Source of the DNA: Enterobacter quasihormaechei
GTDB lineage: Bacteria; Pseudomonadota; Gammaproteobacteria; Enterobacterales; Enterobacteriaceae
Assembly: GCF_004331385.1 (NCBI RefSeq)
Contig: NZ_SJON01000004.1
Span: forward strand, 298,980 to 362,979
Direction of reading: 5' to 3'
Length of the DNA stretch: 64,000 nt
In this document: one piece after another, positions 8,721 through 16,391 of the stretch
How positions within the stretch are numbered: position 1 is the stretch's first letter
Layout: every line of letters starts with the position of its first letter
The notes under the pieces: generated by a model
Databases searched by the model: none
What the model was told of the DNA's origin: nothing
What the model saw: the letters and a program-made list of their open reading frames with translations, nothing else
Position numbers and translations under genes: made by a program

Positions 8721-9728
8721 ATGCGTCTACGTTTTTCTGTCCCCTCGCTTATCGCCTGCGCGCTGGCGCTGGGCGCGGTTGTCTTTATTCACCCGGCGAG
8801 CGCCAACTGTAGCTTTAGCGGCGGCGAGGGCAACGGCGGGGTCGTCACGTTCCAGCTGCCTGCGGTCATCGCCGTTGCGCCTGACGCGCCGGTGGGCACC
8901 GTGATTTATGACGGTAGTGTTGAAAGTAATGAAATTACCGTGGATTGCGGCGGCGCCGACGCCCAGATCCGCCGCGGCTATTTGTCCATCACCAGCGCCG
9001 ACGCGCGCGAAGACGTCATGCCCGGCGTGTACAGAACCAACGTGCCGGGAATCGGGATCCGCGCTGCCTCATCCACGGAAAAGCACCCCAGCTATACGTC
9101 AGGCGATCTCGTGCGCCCATGGGACTTTCTGGGAACCATGCATGGTTATTCGCATCAGGTACTGGCCTTCCGCGCCGCCGCGCAGCTGCTGGTGATCGGG
9201 AATGTTGAAGAGGGCAACCTCGATACCGGACGATTAACCGCGCAGGATACGCTGAGCGGCGCGGTTATCGGCGAAATGCGCTTCTCGCCCACCAGCGTGC
9301 GCATTACGACCAATACCTGTAACCTGGTCGACCGGAATATTTACGTCCCGCTGAAGACCGTCAATACGCAGGATTTCACCGGCCAGTACACCGACGTGCT
9401 GACCGATAACAGCTTTAAAATTGAGATAAGCGAGTGTGCGGCAGGCACCAAGGTGGATTATCAGTTTACGAGCACAGGATCGACGGGCGTTACAAACGGG
9501 AATACGTTAGGCATTGCCGCCGGGGATCATGCCGCCGCGGGAGTCGGGCTCCAGATTCTGGACGGCAATAATACGGTGCTGCAATTCGACCATAGCTATA
9601 CGGCGATAACCAGCACGCAGGATAACGTGCCCGTGGAAATTCCGCTGAAAGCGCGCTACGTCAAAACGGGAGAGGTGAAAGCCGGCAAGGTTGATGCGGT
9701 TGCCACTTTTGAACTTTTTTATCGCTGA
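8721..9728 (+). CDS. Fimbrial tip adhesin (two-domain)
   Basis: The product is 335 aa, about twice a pilin, with a signal peptide ending HPASA. The N-terminal half (from NCSFSGGEG, with a second Cys in VDCGG) is a probable receptor-binding domain. The C-terminal half is a pilin domain with its own Cys pair (NTCNLVD and SECAAG) and the beta-zipper end ATFELFYR. That layout is typical of tip adhesins such as FimH and of two-domain relatives. The start at 8721 is preferred over the ATG at 8709 because GGGTG lies 5 bp upstream and the signal peptide is then normal. It is last in the operon, 13 bp after the usher. The receptor cannot be predicted. Confidence 0.83.
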   Translation: MRLRFSVPSLIACALALGAVVFIHPASANCSFSGGEGNGGVVTFQLPAVIAVAPDAPVGTVIYDGSVESNEITVDCGGADAQIRRGYLSITSADAREDVMPGVYRTNVPGIGIRAASSTEKHPSYTSGDLVRPWDFLGTMHGYSHQVLAFRAAAQLLVIGNVEEGNLDTGRLTAQDTLSGAVIGEMRFSPTSVRITTNTCNLVDRNIYVPLKTVNTQDFTGQYTDVLTDNSFKIEISECAAGTKVDYQFTSTGSTGVTNGNTLGIAAGDHAAAGVGLQILDGNNTVLQFDHSYTAITSTQDNVPVEIPLKARYVKTGEVKAGKVDAVATFELFYR

Positions 9729-9875
9729 ACGCCGCCCGCCCGCGCGAGTTTTTGCGATCATTTCGCCACACTTTTTAACCCTCTCTTTTCATCTGGTTAT
9801 TTCTTAAACCCTCAATTCTTGTAGGGCCGCATATCGCTTGCTATGCCGCCAGCGTTTCGCATATTATTCTGCGGT

Positions 9876-9894
9876 CATAATAATAATTCTCGTT
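9876..9894 (+). promoter_or_regulatory. Fur-box-like operator upstream of fhuA
   Basis: CATAATAATAATTCTCGTT resembles the Fur consensus (two ATAAT hexamer cores in register, about 12 of 19 positions). It lies 37 bp before the fhuA start, next to a possible -10 (TATTAT, 9863-9868). Iron repression of fhuACDB is established in E. coli. Confidence 0.55.
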
Positions 9895-9930
9895 TACGTT
9901 ATCATTCACCTTTTTCATCAGAGATCCATC

Positions 9931-12141
9931 ATGGCGCTTTCCAATACTGCTCAGCCAATTAACACGTCGCTGCGTAAAATCGCAGCCGTCGTAGCCACAG
10001 CGGTTGCCGGCATGTCTGCTTACGCACAGGCCGCTGAAACCCCCAAGAAAGAAGAAACCATCACCGTGACTGCCGCACCGGCTGCACAGGAAAGTGCCTG
10101 GGGTCCTGCACCGACGATTGCGGCAAAACGTACCGCAACGGCGACGAAAACCGATACGCCGATTGAGAAAACCCCGCAGTCTATTTCCGTGGTAACACGC
10201 GAAGAGATGGACATGAAACAGCCGGGGACGGTTAAACAGGCGTTGGCCTATACCCCAAGCGTTTTCGCAACGCGCGGCTCATCCACAACTTACGATGTGG
10301 TTTCGATTCGTGGTTTCACTACCTCCAGCACCGTGAATACCAACCAGTATCTGGATGGTATGAAGTTGCAGGGGGACAACTACTCTGAAGCGTCCATGGA
10401 TCCGTACTTCCTTGAGCGCGTAGAGCTGCTGCGTGGCCCGACGTCCGTACTGTATGGTAAAAGCCATCCGGGCGGCGTGGTAAGCATGGTCAGCAAGCGT
10501 CCTACTACTGAACCGTTGAAAGAAATTCAGTTCAAAATGGGGACGGATAACCTCTGGCAGACCGGGTTTGATTTCAGCGACGCGATTGACGATAACGGCG
10601 TATGGTCATACCGTCTGACCGGCCTGGGACGCAGCGAGAACGCGCAGCAGGATATGGTGAAGTCTACTCGTTACGCGATTGCGCCGTCTTTCAGCTGGCG
10701 CCCCGATGATAAAACCGACTTCACTTTCCTGAGTAACTTCCAGAGCGATCCGGATGCAGGTTACTACGGCTGGCTGCCGCGTGAAGGTACGGTCGTGCCT
10801 TACTATGATGCAGCCGGAAAGGCGCATAAGCTGCCGACCAACTTCAACGAAGGCGATGAAGACAACAAGATCTCCCGCCGTCAGAAAATGGTGGGGTATA
10901 GCTTCGCGCATGAATTTAACGACACCTTCACCGTGCGCCAGAACCTGCGGTACACCAAAATCAACACGCTTTACCGTTCAGTTTACGGTAACGGCTATAT
11001 CGCCCCGGCCCAGATCAGCCGTGCGTATGTACGTTCCGATGAAGACCTGAACTCGTTTACGGTTGATACCCAACTCCAGTCAAAATTCGCGACCGGCGCC
11101 GTTGACCATACGCTGCTGACGGGGGTGGATTACCTTCGCATGCGCAATGACATTGATGCTGACTACGGCACTGCCGATCCCATCAGCATGAATAATCCGC
11201 AGCACGGCAACGCGAACGTCAATGTGAACTTCCCGTATGCCATGCTCAATCGCCAGGAGCAGACCGGGCTCTATGCGCAGGATCAGGCGGAATGGGATAA
11301 GTGGGTACTCACCATGGGTGGCCGCTATGACTTTGCGAAAACGTCTGCCTTTAACCGTAATAACGGGACAACCGCGGAAATCAACGATCGGGCATTCACC
11401 TGGCGCGGGGGGATTAACTACCTGTTCGACAACGGGATCACCCCATACTTCAGCTACAGCGAATCCTTCGAGCCTATTTCGGGTACCACCCAGGGCGGCA
11501 AACCGTTCGATCCGGCTCGCGGCAAGCAGTATGAAGCGGGCGTGAAGTATGTGCCGAAAGATCTGCCTGTTGTGGTGACGGCAGCGGTATACCAGCTGAC
11601 CAAGAACAACAACCTGACCGCCGATCCGGCGAACCCGACCAGCGGCTTTAGCGTGCAGGGCGGTGAAATTCGCTCCCGTGGCTTTGAGCTGGAAGCGAAA
11701 GCGGCGGTGTCGGCTAACGTGAACGTGACGGCGGCCTACAGCTACACCGATGCGGAATATACCCACGATACCTGGTATGAAGGACGTCGTCCGGCGGAAG
11801 TGCCGCGCAACATGGCGTCCCTGTGGGCAGATTACACCTTCCACGAGACCGCGCTGAGCGGCCTGACCGTCGGCGCGGGCGCGCGTTATATCGGTGACAC
11901 CGTTTCTTACTACTCTTCGGCGTCGCCTAAAGCCTATGAGTCCTTTAACGTCGCGGGCTATGCTCTGGCGGATGCGACGGTGAAATACGATCTGGCGCGC
12001 TTTGGTCTGCCGGGCTCTTCCGTCGGCGTCAACGTGAACAACATCTTTGACCGCGAGTACGTCTCCAGCTGCTACAGCGAGTATGCATGCTACTGGGGAG
12101 CAGGACGCCAGGTTGTCGCCACCGCGACCTTCCGCTTCTAA
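9931..12141 (+). CDS. fhuA: TonB-dependent ferrichrome receptor FhuA
   Basis: This outer-membrane gated barrel imports ferrichrome and also serves phages and colicin M. The start is MALSNTAQPI, giving 736 aa; the longer frame from 9838 adds a non-signal extension and is rejected. The signal peptide is cleaved near AYAQA. Then come the TonB box (EETITVTAA), a plug domain to about residue 190 and a 22-strand barrel ending in FRF. The last extracellular hairpin keeps a Cys pair (SSCYSEYACYWG). The loop corresponding to E. coli L4 is short (SVYGNGYIAPAQISRAY) and lacks the Cys pair I recall there. It heads the fhuACDB operon and is Fur-regulated by inference. Confidence 0.97.
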   Translation: MALSNTAQPINTSLRKIAAVVATAVAGMSAYAQAAETPKKEETITVTAAPAAQESAWGPAPTIAAKRTATATKTDTPIEKTPQSISVVTREEMDMKQPGTVKQALAYTPSVFATRGSSTTYDVVSIRGFTTSSTVNTNQYLDGMKLQGDNYSEASMDPYFLERVELLRGPTSVLYGKSHPGGVVSMVSKRPTTEPLKEIQFKMGTDNLWQTGFDFSDAIDDNGVWSYRLTGLGRSENAQQDMVKSTRYAIAPSFSWRPDDKTDFTFLSNFQSDPDAGYYGWLPREGTVVPYYDAAGKAHKLPTNFNEGDEDNKISRRQKMVGYSFAHEFNDTFTVRQNLRYTKINTLYRSVYGNGYIAPAQISRAYVRSDEDLNSFTVDTQLQSKFATGAVDHTLLTGVDYLRMRNDIDADYGTADPISMNNPQHGNANVNVNFPYAMLNRQEQTGLYAQDQAEWDKWVLTMGGRYDFAKTSAFNRNNGTTAEINDRAFTWRGGINYLFDNGITPYFSYSESFEPISGTTQGGKPFDPARGKQYEAGVKYVPKDLPVVVTAAVYQLTKNNNLTADPANPTSGFSVQGGEIRSRGFELEAKAAVSANVNVTAAYSYTDAEYTHDTWYEGRRPAEVPRNMASLWADYTFHETALSGLTVGAGARYIGDTVSYYSSASPKAYESFNVAGYALADATVKYDLARFGLPGSSVGVNVNNIFDREYVSSCYSEYACYWGAGRQVVATATFRF

Positions 12142-12150
12142 CCTCTTTAT

Positions 12151-12175
12151 GGGCACGGTTCGCCGTGCCCTTTTT
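12151..12175 (+). terminator. Terminator/attenuator between fhuA and fhuC
   Basis: The perfect stem GGGCACGG / CCGTGCCC has a TTCG loop and is followed by TTTTT. It probably cuts most fhuA transcripts, so that the receptor is made in excess of the inner-membrane transporter. Confidence 0.85.
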
Positions 12176-12191
12176 ATTTAAGTTGGCTGAC

Positions 12192-12989
12192 ATGCAGGAT
12201 AATAAAACGCAATCCGACTCCACCTTCACGCTCAACAATCTCTCCTTTCGCGTACCCGGGCGTACCTTGTTGCATCCGCTCTCTTTGACCTTTCCCGCAG
12301 GTAAAGTTACCGGCTTAATCGGCCACAATGGTTCTGGCAAATCGACCCTGCTCAAGATGCTGGGCCGCCATCAGCCGCCGTCCGAGGGCGACATTCTGCT
12401 GGATGACCATCCGCTGGCAAGCTGGAGCAGTAAGGCCTTTGCCCGCAAGGTGGCCTATCTGCCGCAGCAGCTGCCGCAGGCGGAAGGAATGACGGTGCGC
12501 GAGCTGGTGGCGATTGGACGTTATCCGTGGCACGGTGCGCTCGGGCGTTTTGGCGTCGCTGACAGAGAGAAAGTGGAAGAGGCAATTGCGCTGGTCGGGC
12601 TCAAACCGCTGGCGCACCGTCTGGTGGATAGCCTGTCCGGCGGCGAGCGTCAGCGCGCGTGGATCGCGATGCTGGTGGCGCAGGACAGCCGCTGCCTGCT
12701 GCTCGACGAACCTACCTCGGCGCTGGATATTGCCCATCAGGTTGACGTGCTGGCGCTGGTGCATCGCTTAAGCCAGCAGCGCGGCCTGACGGTGATTGCG
12801 GTTCTGCATGACATCAATATGGCGGCGCGCTATTGCGACTATCTGGTGGCGCTGCGCGGCGGTGAAATGATCGCTCAGGGCACGCCTGACGAGCTGATGC
12901 GCAGCGAAACGCTGGAGCATATCTACGGTATTCCAATGGGGATCCTGCCTCACCCTGCCGGGGCCGCTCCCGTGAGCTTTGTTTACTGA
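12192..12989 (+). CDS. fhuC: Ferrichrome ABC transporter ATPase FhuC
   Basis: This cytoplasmic ATPase powers hydroxamate siderophore import through FhuB. The start MQDNKTQSDS gives 265 aa, the E. coli length. Walker A GHNGSGKST is at residues 44-52, the signature LSGGERQR near 145, and Walker B LLLDEPTSALD follows; the switch His is in VLHDINMAARYC. Sequence identity to E. coli FhuC appears very high. The stop codon overlaps the fhuD start (TGATG), which indicates translational coupling. Confidence 0.97.
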   Translation: MQDNKTQSDSTFTLNNLSFRVPGRTLLHPLSLTFPAGKVTGLIGHNGSGKSTLLKMLGRHQPPSEGDILLDDHPLASWSSKAFARKVAYLPQQLPQAEGMTVRELVAIGRYPWHGALGRFGVADREKVEEAIALVGLKPLAHRLVDSLSGGERQRAWIAMLVAQDSRCLLLDEPTSALDIAHQVDVLALVHRLSQQRGLTVIAVLHDINMAARYCDYLVALRGGEMIAQGTPDELMRSETLEHIYGIPMGILPHPAGAAPVSFVY

Positions 12990-13879
12990 TGCTGGATTCA
13001 ACATACATTAGCCGCCGTCGCCTGCTAACGGCCATGGCGCTCTCGCCGCTGCTGTTGAAGATGGCCCCGGCCCGCGCCACCGCTATCGATCCGCACCGCA
13101 TCGTGGCGCTGGAGTGGTTACCCGTCGAGCTGATGATGGCCCTGGGTATCACGCCCTACGGCGTGGCTGACATACCCAACTACACCCTGTGGGTGAATGA
13201 GCCAAAACTGCCGGACTCCGTCATTGATATCGGTCTGCGCACAGAGCCAAACCTTGAGCTTCTCACGCAGATGAAACCGTCTTATTTGTTCTGGTCTGCG
13301 GGGTATGGCCCGTCGGAAGAGATCATGGCGAAGATTGCGCCGGGACGAGGCTTTTCCTTTAGCGACGGTAAAAAGCCGCTGACCATGGCAAAAAAGTCTA
13401 TCCACGAGATGGCCCAGTTCCTCAACCGGGAAGCGGAAGCAAAACAGCATCTCGATGAGTTTGATGCGCTGATTGAGTCCCTTAAGCCGCGCTTTGCCCG
13501 CCGAGGCGATCGGCCTCTGCTGATGGTGACGCTGCTGGACGCCCGCCATATGCTGGTCTTCGGAAAAAACTGCCTGTTCCAGGAGGTGCTCGACAGCTTC
13601 GGCATTCGCAACGCTTGGGAAGGCGAGATGACGTTCTGGGGAAGCACAGCCGTGGGCATCGACCGCCTGGCGGCGTTTCGCGACGTCGACGTGCTGTGCT
13701 TTGACCACGGCAACGAGCGTGAAATGCAAACCCTGATGGCAACCCCGCTCTGGCAGGCGATGCCGTTCGTGCGCGAGCAGCGCTTCCTGCGCGCCCCTGC
13801 GGTATGGTTTTACGGCGCGACGCTGTCGGCAATGCACTTTGCCCGCGTGCTGGACAACGTGATGGGGGGCAGAGCATGA
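12989..13879 (+). CDS. fhuD: Periplasmic hydroxamate siderophore-binding protein FhuD
   Basis: FhuD binds ferrichrome, coprogen and aerobactin-type chelates in the periplasm and hands them to FhuB. The product is 296 aa. The N-terminus carries a twin-arginine signal (SRRRLLTAMAL), with cleavage probably after PARA. The body is a class III (helical-backbone) binding protein of the FecB/PeripBP family, starting DPHRIVALEWLPVELMMALGI. It overlaps both neighbours by a few bases (fhuC and fhuB). Confidence 0.95.
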   Translation: MLDSTYISRRRLLTAMALSPLLLKMAPARATAIDPHRIVALEWLPVELMMALGITPYGVADIPNYTLWVNEPKLPDSVIDIGLRTEPNLELLTQMKPSYLFWSAGYGPSEEIMAKIAPGRGFSFSDGKKPLTMAKKSIHEMAQFLNREAEAKQHLDEFDALIESLKPRFARRGDRPLLMVTLLDARHMLVFGKNCLFQEVLDSFGIRNAWEGEMTFWGSTAVGIDRLAAFRDVDVLCFDHGNEREMQTLMATPLWQAMPFVREQRFLRAPAVWFYGATLSAMHFARVLDNVMGGRA

Positions 13880-15858
13880 GTACGCGTATTGCCCGTTTCC
13901 CGGCGCTGCTGCTGGGGCTGATTTTTCTGGCGGCGCTGGCGCTAACCGGGTTTAACCTCTCCACGGCACTGCCGCGCGAACAATGGGCGGCCGCGTTTGC
14001 CGCTCCGGATATCGACAATATTCAGCAGATGCTCTTCCACTACAGCCTGCTGCCGCGTCTTAGCATCTCCCTGCTGGTCGGCGCGGGGCTGGGACTGGTG
14101 GGCGTGCTGTTCCAGCAGGTGCTGCGTAACCCGCTGGCGGAGCCCACCACGCTGGGCGTGGCGACGGGTGCACAGCTGGGGATCACCATCACCACCCTCT
14201 GGACCCTGCCGGGGGCATTAACCTCGCAGTTTGCCGCGCTGGCAGGCGCCTGCGTCGTGGGCGCGCTGGTCTTTGGCGTGGCCTGGGGAAAACGTCTCTC
14301 GCCGGTCACGCTGATCCTCGCCGGGCTGGTCGTCAGCCTCTACTGTGGCGCAATCAACCAGCTTCTGGTGCTGTTTCACCACGACCAACTGCAAAGCATG
14401 TTTATGTGGAGCACCGGCACGCTCACCCAGACCGACTGGAGTATCGTCCAGCGCCTGTGGCCGCAGCTGTTTGGCGGCGTGGTGCTCACGCTGCTGCTGC
14501 TGCGCCCGCTCACGCTGATGGGGCTGGATGACGGCGTGGCGCGCAACCTGGGGCTGGCGCTGTCGCTGGCCCGCCTGGCTGCCCTGGCGCTGGCGATTGT
14601 GCTGAGCGCGCTGCTGGTTAACGCCGTCGGCATCATCGGGTTTATCGGCCTGTTTGCGCCGCTGCTGGCAAAAATGCTCGGCGCGCGCCGTCTTCTGGCG
14701 CGCCTGATGCTGGCGCCGCTGATTGGCGCGCTGATCCTCTGGCTTTCCGATCAGCTCATTCTCTGGCTGGCGCGCGTCTGGATGGAGGTCTCCACGGGGT
14801 CGGTGACGGCCCTTATCGGCGCGCCGCTGCTGCTCTGGCTGCTGCCGCGCCTGCGCAGCATTAGCGCGCCGGCGATGGACGCCGGGGATAAGGTTTCGGC
14901 AGAACGTCAGTCGATAGTGTGGTTCAGCCTTGCCGGGCTGGCGGTGCTGGCGATCGCTTCGTTCGCCGCGCTCTCGCTGGGGCGCGACGCTACCGGCTGG
15001 CACTGGGCTACCGGTGATTTGCTGAATGAACTTATGCAGTGGCGCTGGCCGCGGATCTTCTCCGCGCTGATTGCGGGCGTGATGCTGGCGGTGGCGGGCT
15101 GTATTATCCAGCGCCTGACCGGCAACCCGATGGCAAGCCCGGAAGTTCTGGGGATCAGCTCCGGTGCCGCGTTTGGCGTGGTGTTGATGCTGTTCCTCGT
15201 GCCGGGAAATGCGTTCGGCTGGCTGATGCCTGCCGGCAGTATCGGTGCGGCGGCGACGCTGATGATTATCCTGATCGCCTCCGGGCGGGGCGGATTCTCG
15301 CCTCATCGTATGCTGCTGGCCGGGATGGCGCTCAGCACCGCGTTTACCATGCTGCTGATGATGTTGCAGGCGAGCGGCGATCCGCGCATGGCGCAGATCC
15401 TGACCTGGATTTCCGGTTCAACGTACAACGCCACCGGCAGCCAGGTGGTGCATACGGGGATCGTGATGGTCGTGCTGCTGGCGATAGTGCCGCTGTGCCG
15501 TCGCTGGATGACCATTCTGCCGCTGGGCGGTGACACCGCGCGCGCGGTCGGGCTGGCGCTGACGCCAACGCGTATCGCCCTGCTGCTGCTGGCCGCGTGC
15601 CTGACGGCGACGGCCACCATGACTATCGGCCCGCTCAGTTTTGTTGGATTAATGGCACCGCACATCGCCCGTATGATGGGCTTTCGCCGGACAATGCCGC
15701 ATATCGTCATGTCTGCGCTGACGGGCGGGGCGATCCTGGTCTTTGCTGACTGGTGCGGAAGGATGGTGCTGTTCCCGTATCAGATCCCGGCGGGCCTGCT
15801 GTCGACCTTTATTGGCGCGCCGTATTTTATCTATCTGTTGAGAAAGCAGAGTCGGTAG
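13876..15858 (+). CDS. fhuB: Ferrichrome ABC transporter permease FhuB
   Basis: This 660-aa inner-membrane permease is a fusion of two FecCD-type halves, as in E. coli. Each half has about ten membrane segments and a cytoplasmic loop that contacts FhuC (LRNPLAEPTTLGVATGAQ in the first half, LTGNPMASPEVLGISSGAA in the second). The start at 13876 overlaps the fhuD stop (ATGA). The longer frame from 13804 lies inside fhuD and is rejected. It is last in the fhu operon and ends in the repeat-rich gap before convergent hemL. Confidence 0.97.
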   Translation: MSTRIARFPALLLGLIFLAALALTGFNLSTALPREQWAAAFAAPDIDNIQQMLFHYSLLPRLSISLLVGAGLGLVGVLFQQVLRNPLAEPTTLGVATGAQLGITITTLWTLPGALTSQFAALAGACVVGALVFGVAWGKRLSPVTLILAGLVVSLYCGAINQLLVLFHHDQLQSMFMWSTGTLTQTDWSIVQRLWPQLFGGVVLTLLLLRPLTLMGLDDGVARNLGLALSLARLAALALAIVLSALLVNAVGIIGFIGLFAPLLAKMLGARRLLARLMLAPLIGALILWLSDQLILWLARVWMEVSTGSVTALIGAPLLLWLLPRLRSISAPAMDAGDKVSAERQSIVWFSLAGLAVLAIASFAALSLGRDATGWHWATGDLLNELMQWRWPRIFSALIAGVMLAVAGCIIQRLTGNPMASPEVLGISSGAAFGVVLMLFLVPGNAFGWLMPAGSIGAAATLMIILIASGRGGFSPHRMLLAGMALSTAFTMLLMMLQASGDPRMAQILTWISGSTYNATGSQVVHTGIVMVVLLAIVPLCRRWMTILPLGGDTARAVGLALTPTRIALLLLAACLTATATMTIGPLSFVGLMAPHIARMMGFRRTMPHIVMSALTGGAILVFADWCGRMVLFPYQIPAGLLSTFIGAPYFIYLLRKQSR

Positions 15859-15862
15859 TCAG

Positions 15863-15902
15863 GTGCGGCCTGATGCCCTCACCCCGTCCCTCTCCCACGG
15901 GG
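15863..15902. repeat. Interrupted copy of the 1875-1919 repeat (left part)
   Basis: The bases from GTGCGGCCTGATGCCCTCAC to TCTCCCACGGGG match the copy at 1875. The match stops at 15902 and resumes at 16331 with CCCACGGGGAGAGGG. The nine bases CCCACGGGG occur on both sides (15894-15902 and 16331-16339), as expected for a target duplication around the inserted 15903-16330. Confidence 0.75.
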
Positions 15903-16022
15903 TTGAGGGATCCCCACAAAATAATGTATGCGCTGAACAGTCCCCTCGCCCCTTTGGGGAGAGGGTTAGGGTGAGGGGAACATACGGCTGTGGTGGTCAT
16001 TCCGTTCACTTTATGTTCCTTG

Positions 16023-16259
16023 CTACTCTGTAGCGACATAACCGGTGAACGTGCCAGGGTGGCTCAGTCGCCACCACCCTGGCGACCCGGGCTCCCGGCG
16101 GTAAATCGCCGCTTCGCGGTACCTTCGGCTTATTCCTTCCGGCTTATCGGGTACGGGCGGAGGCAACGTCCCTGTAAAGCCCGCCCTCTCGGCGCATCCC
16201 TGCGCCTCGCCCCGGCCGGAAGGCAAACGCCTCAGCGATTTACAGCCGGACCAGGTCAT
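16023..16259 (-). CDS. Doubtful small ORF inside the 428-bp element (78 aa)
   Basis: The ORF starts MTWSGCKSLRRLPSGRGEAQ and ends GTFTGYVATE. A GGAGGG motif lies 9 nt before the ATG, which is better than chance. The composition is rich in Arg, Gly and Pro and there is no recognisable domain. The opposite strand is also open (15990-16265), as often happens in GC-rich structured DNA. It could be a remnant of a phage-type immunity or Ash/Icd-like leader region. I cannot assign a function and do not consider it proven coding. Confidence 0.2.
   Translation of the reverse strand: MTWSGCKSLRRLPSGRGEAQGCAERAGFTGTLPPPVPDKPEGISRRYREAAIYRREPGSPGWWRLSHPGTFTGYVATE
16053..16083 (+). ncRNA. Strong hairpin, possible C4-type antisense RNA remnant
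   Basis: GCCAGGGTGG and CCACCCTGGC pair perfectly over 10 bp around the loop CTCAGTCGCCA. An alternative inner stem is GGTGGC / GCCACC. More short palindromes follow downstream (CGGCGGTAAATCGCCG). The pattern recalls the C4/CI antisense RNAs of P1- and P4-like phages, but that is a resemblance from memory. No promoter was identified. Confidence 0.3.
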
Positions 16260-16353
16260 CGCTGAAAGCCCTCCGTTATTCTGAAGGCAGCGTTATTGGT
16301 TCTGATTTCAAATTGGTGGGGATCCCTCAGCCCACGGGGAGAGGGAGAACATC

Positions 16354-16386
16354 GTAGGCCGGGTAAGCGTTAGCGCCACCCGGCAA
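16354..16386. repeat. REP element downstream of hemL
   Basis: This is a classic enterobacterial REP palindrome (GTAGGCCGGGTAAGCG ... GCGCCACCCGGCA), ending 6 bp before the hemL stop on the complementary strand. It may protect or terminate the hemL transcript. Relatives are at 19696, 26364 and 26407. Confidence 0.8.
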
Positions 16387-16391
16387 TGCCC

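Larger units (their letters stand above)
15903..16330. mobile_element. 428-bp insertion-like element with terminal inverted repeats
   Basis: The left end TTGAGGGATCCCCAC (15903-15917) and the right end GTGGGGATCCCTCAG (16316-16330) are inverted repeats matching at 14 of 15 positions. They are flanked by direct 9-bp CCCACGGGG. Joining the flanks across one copy restores the repeat unit seen uninterrupted at 1875-1919. Inside are a second palindromic unit (15941-15979, TCCCCTC / GAGGGGA), a perfect 10-bp hairpin (16053-16083) and a 78-codon minus-strand ORF. No transposase is encoded, so this would be a non-autonomous (MITE-like) element. The alternative is recombination between dispersed repeats. 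Confidence 0.5.

Noticed and set aside
16041..16260. CRISPR array or tRNA gene in the fhuB-hemL gap
   Set aside because: There are no regularly spaced repeats with spacers and no cloverleaf with a CCA-type acceptor end; the structure is a set of unrelated hairpins.
15990..16265. 91-codon plus-strand ORF in the fhuB-hemL gap
   Set aside because: It has no good ribosome site and shares the GC-rich structured block with a better minus-strand candidate; openness on both strands argues for non-coding DNA.
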